Shown here in pieces: positions 22,539 to 30,885 of a stretch of DNA of 30,931 nucleotides; the stretch's first letter is position 1; each line of letters begins with the position of its first letter. Below the pieces are notes generated by a model. That model saw nothing but the letters and a program-made list of their open reading frames with translations, had not been told where the DNA came from and searched no databases. A program made the translations under genes and the position numbers. Source of the stretch: JACQFK01 sp036383955 (GTDB lineage: Bacteria > Planctomycetota > MHYJ01 > JACPRB01); assembly GCA_036383955.1 (NCBI GenBank), contig DASVNH010000072.1, positions 1 to 30,931 of the forward strand, written 5' to 3'.

Positions 22539-23768
22539 ATGACGCCCCACGTCGTGATCGTCGGCGGCGGCTTCGGCGGCCTCTATTGCGCCCGCGCCCT
22601 CCGCCGCGCTCCCGTCCGCGTCACGCTCGTCGACCGCCGCAACCACCACCTCTTCCAGCCCCTCCTTTACCAGGTCGCCACCGCCGCGCTCAATCCGAGC
22701 GACATCGCCTACCCCATCCGCTCCGTCCTCCGCCGCCAGCGGAACGCGACGGTCGTCCTGGCCGAGGCGATGCGCGTCGACGTCCCCGCGAAGAAGCTCG
22801 TCCTCGCCGACGGGGAGCTCGCCTACGACACCCTCGTCCTCGCCGCGGGCGCGACGCACTCGTACTTCGGGAAGGACCAGTGGGCGCCCTTCGCCCCGGG
22901 GCTCAAGACCCTGGAGGACGCCCTCGAGATCCGCCGCCGCGTCCTCCTCGCCTTCGAGCGGGCGGAACGCGAGGACGACCCCGCGCCCTGGCTCAGCTTC
23001 GTCGTCGTCGGCGGAGGACCGACGGGCGTCGAGCTCGCCGGCGCCCTCGCCGAGATCGCCCGGCATACGCTGAAGAGCGACTTCCGCCGCATCGACCCCC
23101 GAAGCTCCCGCGTGATCCTCCTGGAAGGCGCGCCGCGCGTGCTGCCCCCTTTCCCCGACACCCTCTCCGAAAAAGCCCGCGTCCAGCTGGAGAAGCTGGG
23201 CGTCGAGGTCCGCGGGGGCGCGAAGGTGACGGACATCGACGCCCTCGGCGTCACCGTCGGCGCCGAGCGCATCCCGGCGCGCACGATCCTCTGGGCGGCG
23301 GGAGTCCAGGCCTCGCCGCTCGCCGCCTCGCTGGGCGCCCCGCTGGACCGGGCCGGCCGGGTCCTGGTGACGCCGGAGCTGACGCTGCCGGGCCGGAGCG
23401 ACGTCTTCGTCATCGGCGACCTGGCGAGCGTGAAGGACGTCCCCGGCATCGCGCCCGCCGCCATCCAGATGGGGCAGCACGTCGCGGCCGGCATCGCCCG
23501 CGGCGAGCCTCCGCGGCCTTTCCGCTACAAGGACAAGGGGATCCTCGCGACGATCGGCCGCGGCGCGGCCGTCGCGTCGATCGGAAAGCTCCGCCTGGCC
23601 GGCTGGATCGCCTGGTGGCTCTGGCTCCTCGTCCACATCTTCTTCCTCATCGGCTTCCGCAACCGCTTCATGGTGCTCGCCGGCTGGGCCTACGCCTACC
23701 TCACCTGGAAGCGCGGCGCCCGCCTGATTACGGGCAGCTGGGCGGACTCCCGCCCGCCTTCGCCCTGA
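22539..23768 (+). CDS. ndh: Type II NADH:quinone oxidoreductase (NDH-2)
   Basis: 409 residues. Non-pumping membrane-associated flavoenzyme passing electrons from NADH to quinone. It has the FAD-binding VIVGGGFGG at residues 5-13, NHHLFQPLLYQVATAALNPS (a hallmark stretch of NDH-2), the NADH-binding VVVGGGPTGVELAGALAE from residue 155, a third flavin motif VFVIGDLASV (about 289), and AAIQMGQHVAAGI. The C-terminal hydrophobic stretch GWIAWWLWLLVHIFFLIG anchors it to the membrane. A TACAAC hexamer is 6 nt before the ATG and AGGGG directly precedes it. It shares strand with the deoxyhypusine synthase-like operon but is separated from it by a hairpin. Confidence 0.95.
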   Translation: MTPHVVIVGGGFGGLYCARALRRAPVRVTLVDRRNHHLFQPLLYQVATAALNPSDIAYPIRSVLRRQRNATVVLAEAMRVDVPAKKLVLADGELAYDTLVLAAGATHSYFGKDQWAPFAPGLKTLEDALEIRRRVLLAFERAEREDDPAPWLSFVVVGGGPTGVELAGALAEIARHTLKSDFRRIDPRSSRVILLEGAPRVLPPFPDTLSEKARVQLEKLGVEVRGGAKVTDIDALGVTVGAERIPARTILWAAGVQASPLAASLGAPLDRAGRVLVTPELTLPGRSDVFVIGDLASVKDVPGIAPAAIQMGQHVAAGIARGEPPRPFRYKDKGILATIGRGAAVASIGKLRLAGWIAWWLWLLVHIFFLIGFRNRFMVLAGWAYAYLTWKRGARLITGSWADSRPPSP

Positions 23769-23833
23769 ACGATCTCCGACGCGGCCCCGCGGCCGACGGC
23801 CAATTAGTCGCGGGGCGAGCCTCGGAGGCTCGC

Positions 23834-26755
23834 ATGCGGGTTTTCATCCTGTCCGTCATCGTGGCGCCGCTCGTCGCGTGCGGCTCGGGCTCCTCCTCCG
23901 GCGGCGGAGGCGGCGGCGCGGCGGTCCCCGCGTCCTCCGGCTGGCTCACGACGGACGTCGGCGCCGTCGGCCGCTCCGGCGGCATGAGCTACGACGCCGG
24001 CGTCGTCGCCCTCTCCTCCGGCGGCAGCGACATCTGGAACGGCGCCGACGAGTTCCGCTTCGCCTGGCTGCCGCTCTCCGGCGACGGCGAGATCACCGCG
24101 CGCGTCCTCTCGCTCGACCCCACCGACGAGTGGGCCAAGGCGGGCGTCATGATCCGCGCGTCCCTCGACGCGAGCGCCCCCTTCGCCATGACCGTCGTCA
24201 CCCCCTCGCACGGGACCTCCTTCCAGTGGCGCGCGCTGCCCGGCGGCAGCTGCGACCTCGTCTTCGGCCCCGCCGTCTCCTGGGTGCGCGTCACGCGCGT
24301 CGGCGACGTCTTCGAAGGGCGCGTGTCGTCCGACGGCCGGACCTGGACCCTCGTCGCGAGCCGGACGGTCGCGATGGGCGTCGACGTCCTCATCGGCCTC
24401 TGCGGGACCGCGCACAACGACGCGACGCTCTCGACGTCCCGCTTCGACGCGATCGGCGTGAAGGGCCGCGTGAAGGGCTGGGCGGGACGGGCCGGGCTGA
24501 CGCCGGTTCCGATGGAGGATGTCGACTTCCAGGATTCCTTCTGGGCCCCGCGGATCGAGACGAACCGGACGGCGAGCATTCCCCAGATGCACCAGGCGCT
24601 GATCGAGAACCACACGATCGACAACTTCGCCAAGGCGGCGGGGTTGATGGGCGGCTATCGGGACGGCTTTCCCTGGTCGGACGGCGACGTCTACGCGCTG
24701 GTGGAGGCGATGACCTACGCGCTGCGGCGCCATCCGGACGCCGGCCTCGAGAACACGATGGAGGGCATCGTCGGGAACATCGTCGCCGCGCAGGTGAAGA
24801 GCGGGCCGATGAAGGGCTATCTCAACACCTACTTCCAGCTGGGCAACGCGGGCCGCGGCTACGGCGGCGAGACGCTGGTGCTCCAGCCCTGGGAGGACCT
24901 GATCGGCGCGCACGAGCACGTGGTCGCGGGCGGCCTGCTGCAGGCGGGCGTCTCGCACTTCCAGACCACGGGCCGCACGTACCTGCTCGACGCCGCCCGC
25001 AAGTTCTCGGACCACATGTCGTCGATCTTCGGCGAGGGCCGGACCTCCGGCGTGCCGGGCCACCAGGGCCTCGAGCACGTGCTCTTCACGCTCGGGCTGC
25101 TGCCGGGCGCCGGACGTCCCAGCGACTTCGAGCAGGCGAAGTTCTACCTCGACGAGCGCGGCCGGCACTCGGGAGGCCGCGAGGTCTACGGCGAATTCTG
25201 CCAGGACCTGAAGCCGATCCGTTCCGAGACCGAGCCCCTCGGCCACTGCGTCCGCGAGGCCTACATGATGGCCGCCGCGACGGACCTCGTGGCCACGAGC
25301 GGCGACCCCGCGCTGCTGTCGGCCGTCGAGCAGCTCTGGACGAACGTCGTCGAGCGCAAGATGTACGTCACCGGCGGCACGGGGCACCGGCTCTACAACG
25401 AGGGCTACGCGCCCGACTGGGACCTCAGCCAGGACCTGGCCTACAACGAGACCTGCGCGGCCTGCGGCTTCCTGTTCTGGACCCTGCGCCTCGCCAACCT
25501 CACGAAGAACGCCCGCTACGCGGACCAGCTGGAGCGCGTGCTCTACAACGGCTTCGCGTCGGGGCGCTCCATCGACGGCACGCGGCTCTATTACAACAAC
25601 GACATGGTCCGTTATGGAGACAAGAGCCGCTTCGGCATCCCCTGCTGCGCCTCGAACCTCATCCGCACCGTCCCGTCCATCCCGGGCTGGCAGTACGCCG
25701 TCGGCGACGGCGGCATCTGGACCCACCTCTACGTCGCGGGGCAGGCGAACATCGACCTCGACGGCCGCCGGATCCAGATCAAGCAGGAGACGAGCTACCC
25801 CTTCGGCGAGGCCGTGAAGATCACGGTGCAGACCTCGGGCGCCTTCACGCTGAACCTGCGGATTCCCGAGTGGGCCGTCGGGGCCACCGTGAACGGCGCG
25901 GGCGTCTCGCCGGGCTATCACGCGATCTCGAAGACCTGGGCGGCGGGGGACGTCGTCAACCTCCACCTCCCCCTGGCCGTGCGCCGCCTCCGTTCCGACG
26001 CGCGGGTCTTCGCGAACCGGGGCCGCGCGGCGATCGCGCGCGGGCCGCTTGTCTATTGCCTGGAGAGCCCCGACAACGGGACGAACGTGCACAAGATCGT
26101 CGTGCCGCCCGGGGCGTCGATCACCCCCGCGTTCGACGGCGGCCTGCTCGGCGGCGTGACGAAGCTGACGGGCGCGGGCACGCACGTCGACAACGGCGCG
26201 CCGGTCAACTTCACGATGATCCCCTACGGCGTCTGGGACAACCGGAATCACGACAGCCAGATGCGCGTCATGGTGCCGGAGTCGGCGGGCGCGGCGGCGT
26301 CGCCGCCCGATCGGGGCCGCCTGGCCGACGCGACGGCGACGGCCTCCTTCGGCGGGACCGCGGCGGCCGTCCACGACGGCCTCCTCCCCGCGAACTCCGA
26401 GGACGGCTCGATCCCGCGCTTCACCTGGTGGGACCACAAGGGCACGGAGGAGTGGATCCAGCTGGACTTCCCCGCCCCGCTGCGGATCTCGCGGAGCGAC
26501 CTCTACTGGTTCAACGACTCGGGGCTCGGCGGCGGCTGCGACTTCCCCTCGTCTTTCCGGCACGAGTACTGGACCGGCTCCGGTTGGGCCCCGCTCGTCT
26601 ACGACGCCGACTACGACGCCGCGGTCGACCTCTTCGCGAACTGGCACTTCACGATCGTCCGCTTCCACCCGGTGACGACGACCAAGGTCCGCCTGATCGC
26701 CCAGCTCAAGCCCGGGAAGAGCGCCGGCCTGCTGGAGTGGCGATTGCCGGAATGA
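23834..26755 (+). CDS. GH127-type (DUF1680) glycosidase lipoprotein with flanking carbohydrate-binding modules
   Basis: 973 residues. The signal ends in a lipobox (LVACGS, Cys 16) followed by a Ser/Gly linker. Module 1 (about 35-215) resembles a concanavalin/DUF1349 beta-sandwich (DEWAKAGVMIRASLDAS). Module 2 (about 230-815) is GH127. Relative to the Bifidobacterium beta-L-arabinofuranosidase HypBA1, the zinc/nucleophile set appears conserved: Glu 539 and Cys 541 (YNETCAACGF), Cys 604-605 (GIPCCASN), with the acid/base Glu 523 (YNEGYAPD) exactly 16 residues before Glu 539, as in HypBA1. Module 3 (about 820-973) resembles a discoidin/F5-8C domain (EEWIQLDFPAPLRISRSDLY). It probably removes arabinofuranosyl or related sugars at the cell surface; substrate not proven. 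ATG 23834 starts the signal peptide. Confidence 0.9.
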   Translation: MRVFILSVIVAPLVACGSGSSSGGGGGGAAVPASSGWLTTDVGAVGRSGGMSYDAGVVALSSGGSDIWNGADEFRFAWLPLSGDGEITARVLSLDPTDEWAKAGVMIRASLDASAPFAMTVVTPSHGTSFQWRALPGGSCDLVFGPAVSWVRVTRVGDVFEGRVSSDGRTWTLVASRTVAMGVDVLIGLCGTAHNDATLSTSRFDAIGVKGRVKGWAGRAGLTPVPMEDVDFQDSFWAPRIETNRTASIPQMHQALIENHTIDNFAKAAGLMGGYRDGFPWSDGDVYALVEAMTYALRRHPDAGLENTMEGIVGNIVAAQVKSGPMKGYLNTYFQLGNAGRGYGGETLVLQPWEDLIGAHEHVVAGGLLQAGVSHFQTTGRTYLLDAARKFSDHMSSIFGEGRTSGVPGHQGLEHVLFTLGLLPGAGRPSDFEQAKFYLDERGRHSGGREVYGEFCQDLKPIRSETEPLGHCVREAYMMAAATDLVATSGDPALLSAVEQLWTNVVERKMYVTGGTGHRLYNEGYAPDWDLSQDLAYNETCAACGFLFWTLRLANLTKNARYADQLERVLYNGFASGRSIDGTRLYYNNDMVRYGDKSRFGIPCCASNLIRTVPSIPGWQYAVGDGGIWTHLYVAGQANIDLDGRRIQIKQETSYPFGEAVKITVQTSGAFTLNLRIPEWAVGATVNGAGVSPGYHAISKTWAAGDVVNLHLPLAVRRLRSDARVFANRGRAAIARGPLVYCLESPDNGTNVHKIVVPPGASITPAFDGGLLGGVTKLTGAGTHVDNGAPVNFTMIPYGVWDNRNHDSQMRVMVPESAGAAASPPDRGRLADATATASFGGTAAAVHDGLLPANSEDGSIPRFTWWDHKGTEEWIQLDFPAPLRISRSDLYWFNDSGLGGGCDFPSSFRHEYWTGSGWAPLVYDADYDAAVDLFANWHFTIVRFHPVTTTKVRLIAQLKPGKSAGLLEWRLPE

Positions 26756-26916
26756 GAATCAGGAACGACGAATCAAGAATCACGAATCACGGAGCCTTGA
26801 GAACAACCGGTCCTCACGAACAACTCGTCCAAGCACTTTTCCCCGCGACAAGTTGTCACCGCAGGACCCGGCCGCCCCAGGACCCCGTGATTCTTGATTC
26901 CTGATTCTTGATTCTC
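26754..26916. repeat. Nested inverted-repeat element between GH127 and the 952-aa gene
   Basis: The outer arms 26754-26792 and 26885-26916 are inverted repeats of tandem GAATCAAG/GAATCACG-like 7-8 nt units, differing by one unit. An inner imperfect pair is 26809-26825 with 26851-26868 (GGTCCT...ACAACT against AGTTGT...AGGACC). The left arm overlaps the GH127 stop codon. No coding potential was supported. It is built like the elements at 487-592 and 10891-11161. Confidence 0.8.
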
Positions 26917-26956
26917 AACTCGGTAACTCCCTTCGCGGTATCCTTCTCCCAACGGC

Positions 26957-29815
26957 ATGGGCCTGATGGACTATCTCCGGCGGGGGCGCGACGTCGAAGC
27001 CCAGACGCTCGAGGAGTATTTCGAAAAAGGCGGCTTCGAGCCCTGGAACCGTCTCTGCGACTACGCCCGCTCGAACGGGGCCCGCGTCGACGAAGAGACG
27101 CTGAAGCTCGCCGAGCGCGAGATGGCCCGCGCGCCCGGCTCCTTCTTTTGCCTCCTCCTCATCCTCGCCGCCAAGGATCCCGACCGGCGCGGGGCGGCGA
27201 TCGCCAAGATCCGCGAGCACCTCCACGCCCATCCGAAGGAAGCCCTCCGCACCGCGGGCTACAACCTCCACGAATTCCACTCTGTTCTCGACCGGACCTG
27301 GATCGAAGACGCCTTCCGCTATCACGACCACGATCCCGAGGGCGCCTGGGGCATCCTCGAATCGGCCGCCATGTACGAATCCAAATTGCTCCGCTGGAAG
27401 GATGTCGAGTTCTTCGACGCCCATCGCGACGCGTGGCCGCGCGACTACTTCGTCGTCCTGCTGAGCCTCGCGCCCAAGTGGGCCGATCGGGCGGGCGACC
27501 TCCTCCGCCGCGTGGTCGACGCCTTCGACCGCCACCCCGCGGAGGCCGTCGAAGCCGCCGCCTTCGCCGCGAGCGACGTCGCCGCGTCGCAGACGCCCGA
27601 GCTCGTCGCGGCCGTCCTGCGCCACTTCGCCGCGAACGCCGAGAAGGCCTGGGAGTTCTTCGACGGGATGTCGAAGTCGAAGCCCGAGGCCTTCGACGAC
27701 GCGCTGCTCGACGCCCTGACGGCCCGGACGTCGGACGGGCCCGGGAAGCTGTTCGACATCCTGCGCAAGCTCGATCGTCTGGAGCGCTACACGGCGCTGG
27801 CGCGGCGCCATCCGAAGGAGGGCATCAACCACGTCCGCTACGCCTTCCAGGGCGAGGATATCCGGCGGGTGCGGCCGGACCTCGTCGCGCTCTTCCGCGA
27901 GAGCTTCGCGGCCAACGCCTATCCGGCCTACGAGTTCCTGCGGCGGCTGGTGGACGAGCGGCCCGAGCTGGTGGGCCGTCCCGAGATCGAGGCCGCGCTG
28001 CGGGCGATCCCCCACGCCACGAACTACGCCTTCGGCTTCTTCACCGAGCTGCTCAAGACGCGCCCCGAGTTCACGCGCGAGGCGACCCTCGCGCTGTTCG
28101 AATGCCTCGCGCAGGAGCCGGACCACCGGGCCTTCGTGCGCTCGGAGGAGCTCAACGGGATCCTCGCCGTCTCCGAGGCCGCGCACGTGAAGACCGGCCT
28201 CGAGAAGGCGCTCCGCGAGCCGCCCCAGGTGGGCTCGCGCCGCGCCCGCGCGCTCATGGCCATCCTCTTCCGCCAGACCCTCCGCGCGCGCCGCCACGTC
28301 CTGCTCGAGGCCCTGCGCCACGGCGCCACCTGCGTCCTCTGGCGCCGCGGCGGCGACAAGGAGCGCTTCTCGCCGATCTGGGACTTCATGATGTTCATCA
28401 TCGACCACGCGGCGGACGACACGATTTCGACCGCCGCCGCCGAAAGCTTCCTGGAGGGCGCCTTCCAGCTCCGCTACCTTTGCCGGAACGGGGCGGAGCA
28501 CGAGGCCTTCCTGCGCAACCTGGACCTCGGAAGCCCGCCGCCGACGCCCTTCCCCGACGACCTCCGCTTCCTCGCCGAGGACGCGGAGCTCGCCCGCCTG
28601 CACGACCTCGTCCACGAGCTGGGACGCCGCTTCGACGCGGCGCCGCGGCTGAAGGCGATCGACGTCTTCCGCGGCCGCGTCGAGGCGGCACGCCGGGAGC
28701 TCGTCGCGATCGATCCGAAGAAGGGCGTCACGAAGCGCCGCTCCAACCTGCGCTTCCGGATCGCGGCGTGGACGGGAGAGGACGCGTCGGCGAAGGCCGC
28801 CGACTTCCTCAAGCGCGACCGGCGCGATTTCGCCAAGGACCTGCGCGACAACCTCCGCGCGGAGGCCGTGCGCCTCGCGCTGGCGGCGATCGACCGCTCG
28901 CGGAGGGAGCTCTACCGCGGACAAATCCGCGACCTGCTGGACCGGGACGTCGACATCACCGAGGTCGACCCCAAGATCCTGCCGGCGTTCCTCTGGTTCC
29001 AGGCGGTCCAGGGGATGAAGAACAACCGCAAAGGCCTGAAGCGGCTGATCGAGGACCGGATCGAGAAGCGGCCGCACGACTGGCTGCGGAACGAGACGGA
29101 GGCCGTCGCCTGGGCCGAGCGGGTGCGGAAGGCGCGGCCGGACGTCCGGCTGGAGCGCTGGCGGGCGCCGTTCGCGAAGGAGATCCAGTACCGCCCGGCG
29201 GACGCGAAGGTGGAGAAGCGGCGCCGGATCAAGGCGGACCTCGCGCAGGCGCGCGCGCTGCTGGAGAAGGCCGGCGCCAAGCCGGGGTCCGACCGCCCGG
29301 ACGCGCTCGAGGCGGCGCTCGCGGCCCTGCGGGCGCCCGACCCCGAGCGGAAGACGGAGCCGGACCCGGCGGTTCTCGAGGAGGTGGGCCTGAACCTCGA
29401 GCGGGCGCGGATCGCGGAGGCGACGCCCGAGTCGGACTTCGAGGGGCGGATCACGTTCTCGGTGGAGTCGGACCCCTTCGAGATCCTCTTCATGGGCGAG
29501 TACGGTTTCGCCTCGTGCCTCTCCCTGCGCGGCTCCAACGCGTGGAGCGCGGTGTCGAACGCGATCGACGTCGACAAGACCGTGGTCTGGGCGCGCGAGC
29601 CCGGGGGCAACGTGGTGGGCCGGCGGCTGCTCGCCCTCCTGCCGGAGGGCGTCGTGGTGTTCCGGACCTACGTCAATCGCAACGGCCTGGCCCTCGACCG
29701 GGCCTTCGACGCCTTCGTCGAGGAGTACGCGGCGCATTGCGGGACGTCGATCACCCACGGCCTCAGCCCCAAGCCGCTGCTCAGCGACCGCTGGTACGAC
29801 GACGGCGCGATCTAA
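26957..29815 (+). CDS. Large protein of unknown function with helical repeats and a C-terminal 'SCLS' domain
   Basis: 952 residues with no signal peptide or membrane helix, so probably cytoplasmic. Residues about 15-560 are a run of helices with repeat-like spacing (AERYTALARRHPKEG-type and FFTELLKTRPEFTREATLAL-type segments), as in solenoid scaffolds. Residues 560-800 are very basic and helical (VEAARRELVAIDPKKGVTKR, VEKRRRIKADLAQARALLEK). The C-terminal domain (about 825-935) is compact and mixed alpha/beta: FEILFMGEYGFASCLSL (Cys 854), AIDVDKTVVWARE, NVVGRRLLALLPEGVVVFRT, AFDAFVEEYAAHCG. It looks conserved, but I cannot name the family with confidence. ATG 26957 follows a TATCCT hexamer by 12 nt; ATG 26966 is an alternative. 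Confidence 0.82.
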   Translation: MGLMDYLRRGRDVEAQTLEEYFEKGGFEPWNRLCDYARSNGARVDEETLKLAEREMARAPGSFFCLLLILAAKDPDRRGAAIAKIREHLHAHPKEALRTAGYNLHEFHSVLDRTWIEDAFRYHDHDPEGAWGILESAAMYESKLLRWKDVEFFDAHRDAWPRDYFVVLLSLAPKWADRAGDLLRRVVDAFDRHPAEAVEAAAFAASDVAASQTPELVAAVLRHFAANAEKAWEFFDGMSKSKPEAFDDALLDALTARTSDGPGKLFDILRKLDRLERYTALARRHPKEGINHVRYAFQGEDIRRVRPDLVALFRESFAANAYPAYEFLRRLVDERPELVGRPEIEAALRAIPHATNYAFGFFTELLKTRPEFTREATLALFECLAQEPDHRAFVRSEELNGILAVSEAAHVKTGLEKALREPPQVGSRRARALMAILFRQTLRARRHVLLEALRHGATCVLWRRGGDKERFSPIWDFMMFIIDHAADDTISTAAAESFLEGAFQLRYLCRNGAEHEAFLRNLDLGSPPPTPFPDDLRFLAEDAELARLHDLVHELGRRFDAAPRLKAIDVFRGRVEAARRELVAIDPKKGVTKRRSNLRFRIAAWTGEDASAKAADFLKRDRRDFAKDLRDNLRAEAVRLALAAIDRSRRELYRGQIRDLLDRDVDITEVDPKILPAFLWFQAVQGMKNNRKGLKRLIEDRIEKRPHDWLRNETEAVAWAERVRKARPDVRLERWRAPFAKEIQYRPADAKVEKRRRIKADLAQARALLEKAGAKPGSDRPDALEAALAALRAPDPERKTEPDPAVLEEVGLNLERARIAEATPESDFEGRITFSVESDPFEILFMGEYGFASCLSLRGSNAWSAVSNAIDVDKTVVWAREPGGNVVGRRLLALLPEGVVVFRTYVNRNGLALDRAFDAFVEEYAAHCGTSITHGLSPKPLLSDRWYDDGAI

Positions 29816-29822
29816 AGCCGCG

Positions 29823-30029
29823 TCACGGCCGGCTTCGGGAGAGCCACAAGCCGCCGCCGCCCGCCAGGATGGCCGCGGTTCCTCCCAGCATCAGCCACAT
29901 GGACTTGTCCGTGGGGTTGCCGGAGAAGAACCTCGAGACATCCGAGGCGAACGAATCGGCCGCCGCGATCCCGAACGCCAGCAGCACGATCCCGACGCCC
30001 ATCAGGGCGAATCCGAACATTTTGGGCAT
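29823..30029 (-). CDS. Small two-helix membrane protein, DUF3185-like
   Basis: 68 residues. The sequence GVGIVLLAFGIAAADSFASD and VSRFFSGNPTDKSMWLMLGG matches, from memory, the DUF3185 pattern (helix, A.DS..SD.SR.F.G.PTDK..W...GG, helix). The two membrane helices lie at about 7-25 and 44-62. Function is unknown; such proteins are often found near stress-related small proteins. Its ATG overlaps the last base of the csbD stop codon (TAATG), so translation is coupled to CsbD. Confidence 0.85.
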   Translation of the reverse strand: MPKMFGFALMGVGIVLLAFGIAAADSFASDVSRFFSGNPTDKSMWLMLGGTAAILAGGGGLWLSRSRP

Positions 30030-30229
30030 TAAGAGCCGCTCTTTTCCAGCTCGGCGAGCTCCTTTTCGACGTCCTCTTTGCTGATGCCGTAGAGCTCATG
30101 GAGCTTCCCGCGGAGCTGCTCGCGCCTTCCGGCGATCACGGCCACGTGGTCATGGGTGAGCTTTCCCCATTTCGCCTGAACCTTTCCCATCAGCTGCCGC
30201 CACTTGCCTTCGACTTGTTCCGTGTTCAT
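30029..30229 (-). CDS. csbD: CsbD-family stress protein
   Basis: 66 residues, hydrophilic and helical: MNTEQVEGKWRQLMGKVQAK, WGKLTHDHVAVIAGRREQLR, GKLHELYGISKEDVEKELAE. This matches the full length of the CsbD family (general-stress-induced in Bacillus; molecular role unknown). There is a strong Shine-Dalgarno AGGAGG (30236-30241) 6 nt before the ATG. It is the first gene of a two-gene unit with the DUF3185-like protein, overlapping by 1 bp. The promoter is not clear; TTGTAAGG lies upstream. Confidence 0.93.
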   Translation of the reverse strand: MNTEQVEGKWRQLMGKVQAKWGKLTHDHVAVIAGRREQLRGKLHELYGISKEDVEKELAELEKSGS

Positions 30230-30268
30230 TCGAATCCTCCTACAACCTTACAAACTCCGTTCGGCCGC

Positions 30269-30284
30269 AAAGGTGACAGCCTTT
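30269..30284. terminator. Short hairpin on the stop codon of the 30283 gene
   Basis: AAAGG (30269-30273) and CCTTT (30280-30284) form a 5-bp perfect stem with a 6-nt loop, overlapping the minus-strand TAA (30283-30285). A CGGCCG palindrome follows. Weak by itself, but it fits the pattern of hairpins at stop codons in this window. Confidence 0.3.
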
Positions 30285-30885
30285 ACGCGACCGAGCGCAG
30301 CGCGTGGAGGTACTTCTGGGCGCGGCCGATCACGCCTTCGACGCGGATGGCGGCTTCCCGCATGAACCGCTCGGGCGACTCCATCCACTGCCGGGCCCGG
30401 AGGCAGCCCTCCGGGGAGGCCAGGATGAACGCGAACGCGAGCTCCATGGTGTCTTCCGAGTAGCTACCGATCGCCAGGCCGGACACGTACCGTCGCAGCG
30501 CCTGGGCCACCCGCGCCTTCTCCCGACGCATGTCGACCAGGGCCCCGTAGAGCCCGACGATTCCCGGGACCGCCCGCACCGCCAGCGAGAACGCCTCCCA
30601 CAGCTCCACCTTCGGGCGGACCGGCGCCAGCGCGGCGAGGAAGTCCTCGACCCGGCGCAGGGGGACCAGCACTTCATCGTCGACGCCGCGCGGAAGCTCC
30701 TCCGCCTTGCCCGGCTTGGGCAGGTAGGCCTCGACCTCGGCCGTTCTCTTGCGGATCTCCCCCCGCGAGGGGTGGGTCACCCCGTCTCGGAGCAGGACGG
30801 CGAGCACCAGGTCGAGCTGGGCGGAATCGAGAGGGACGCCCGAGGCGATGAGCGCGGCGCGAAGCTCCCGCGCGCGAGGGCCCAT
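30283..30885 (-). CDS. Hypothetical protein, at least 200 aa, start uncertain
   Basis: A mostly helical, charged protein with no signal peptide. Segments include LRAALIASGVPLDSAQLDLV, THPSRGEIRKRTAEVEAYLP, LVPLRRVEDFLAALAPVRPK and ARVAQALRRYVSGLAIGSYS. A hydrophobic stretch, VRAVPGIVGLYGALV, is too short to be a convincing membrane helix. The ATG at 30885 has no Shine-Dalgarno or TAnnnT hexamer, and the frame stays open to the window edge (SLGGLVGSLDRITLV precedes it), so the true start may lie outside. No family recognised. Confidence 0.65.
   Translation of the reverse strand: MGPRARELRAALIASGVPLDSAQLDLVLAVLLRDGVTHPSRGEIRKRTAEVEAYLPKPGKAEELPRGVDDEVLVPLRRVEDFLAALAPVRPKVELWEAFSLAVRAVPGIVGLYGALVDMRREKARVAQALRRYVSGLAIGSYSEDTMELAFAFILASPEGCLRARQWMESPERFMREAAIRVEGVIGRAQKYLHALRSVA

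Noticed and set aside
23804..26668. Long minus-strand frame opposite the GH127 gene
   Set aside because: Conserved catalytic motifs are on the plus strand; the minus frame is low-complexity.
26915..29758. Long minus-strand frame opposite the 952-residue gene
   Set aside because: The plus frame has normal amino-acid balance and secondary-structure pattern; the minus frame is Arg/Glu/Gly/Val-rich shadow sequence.
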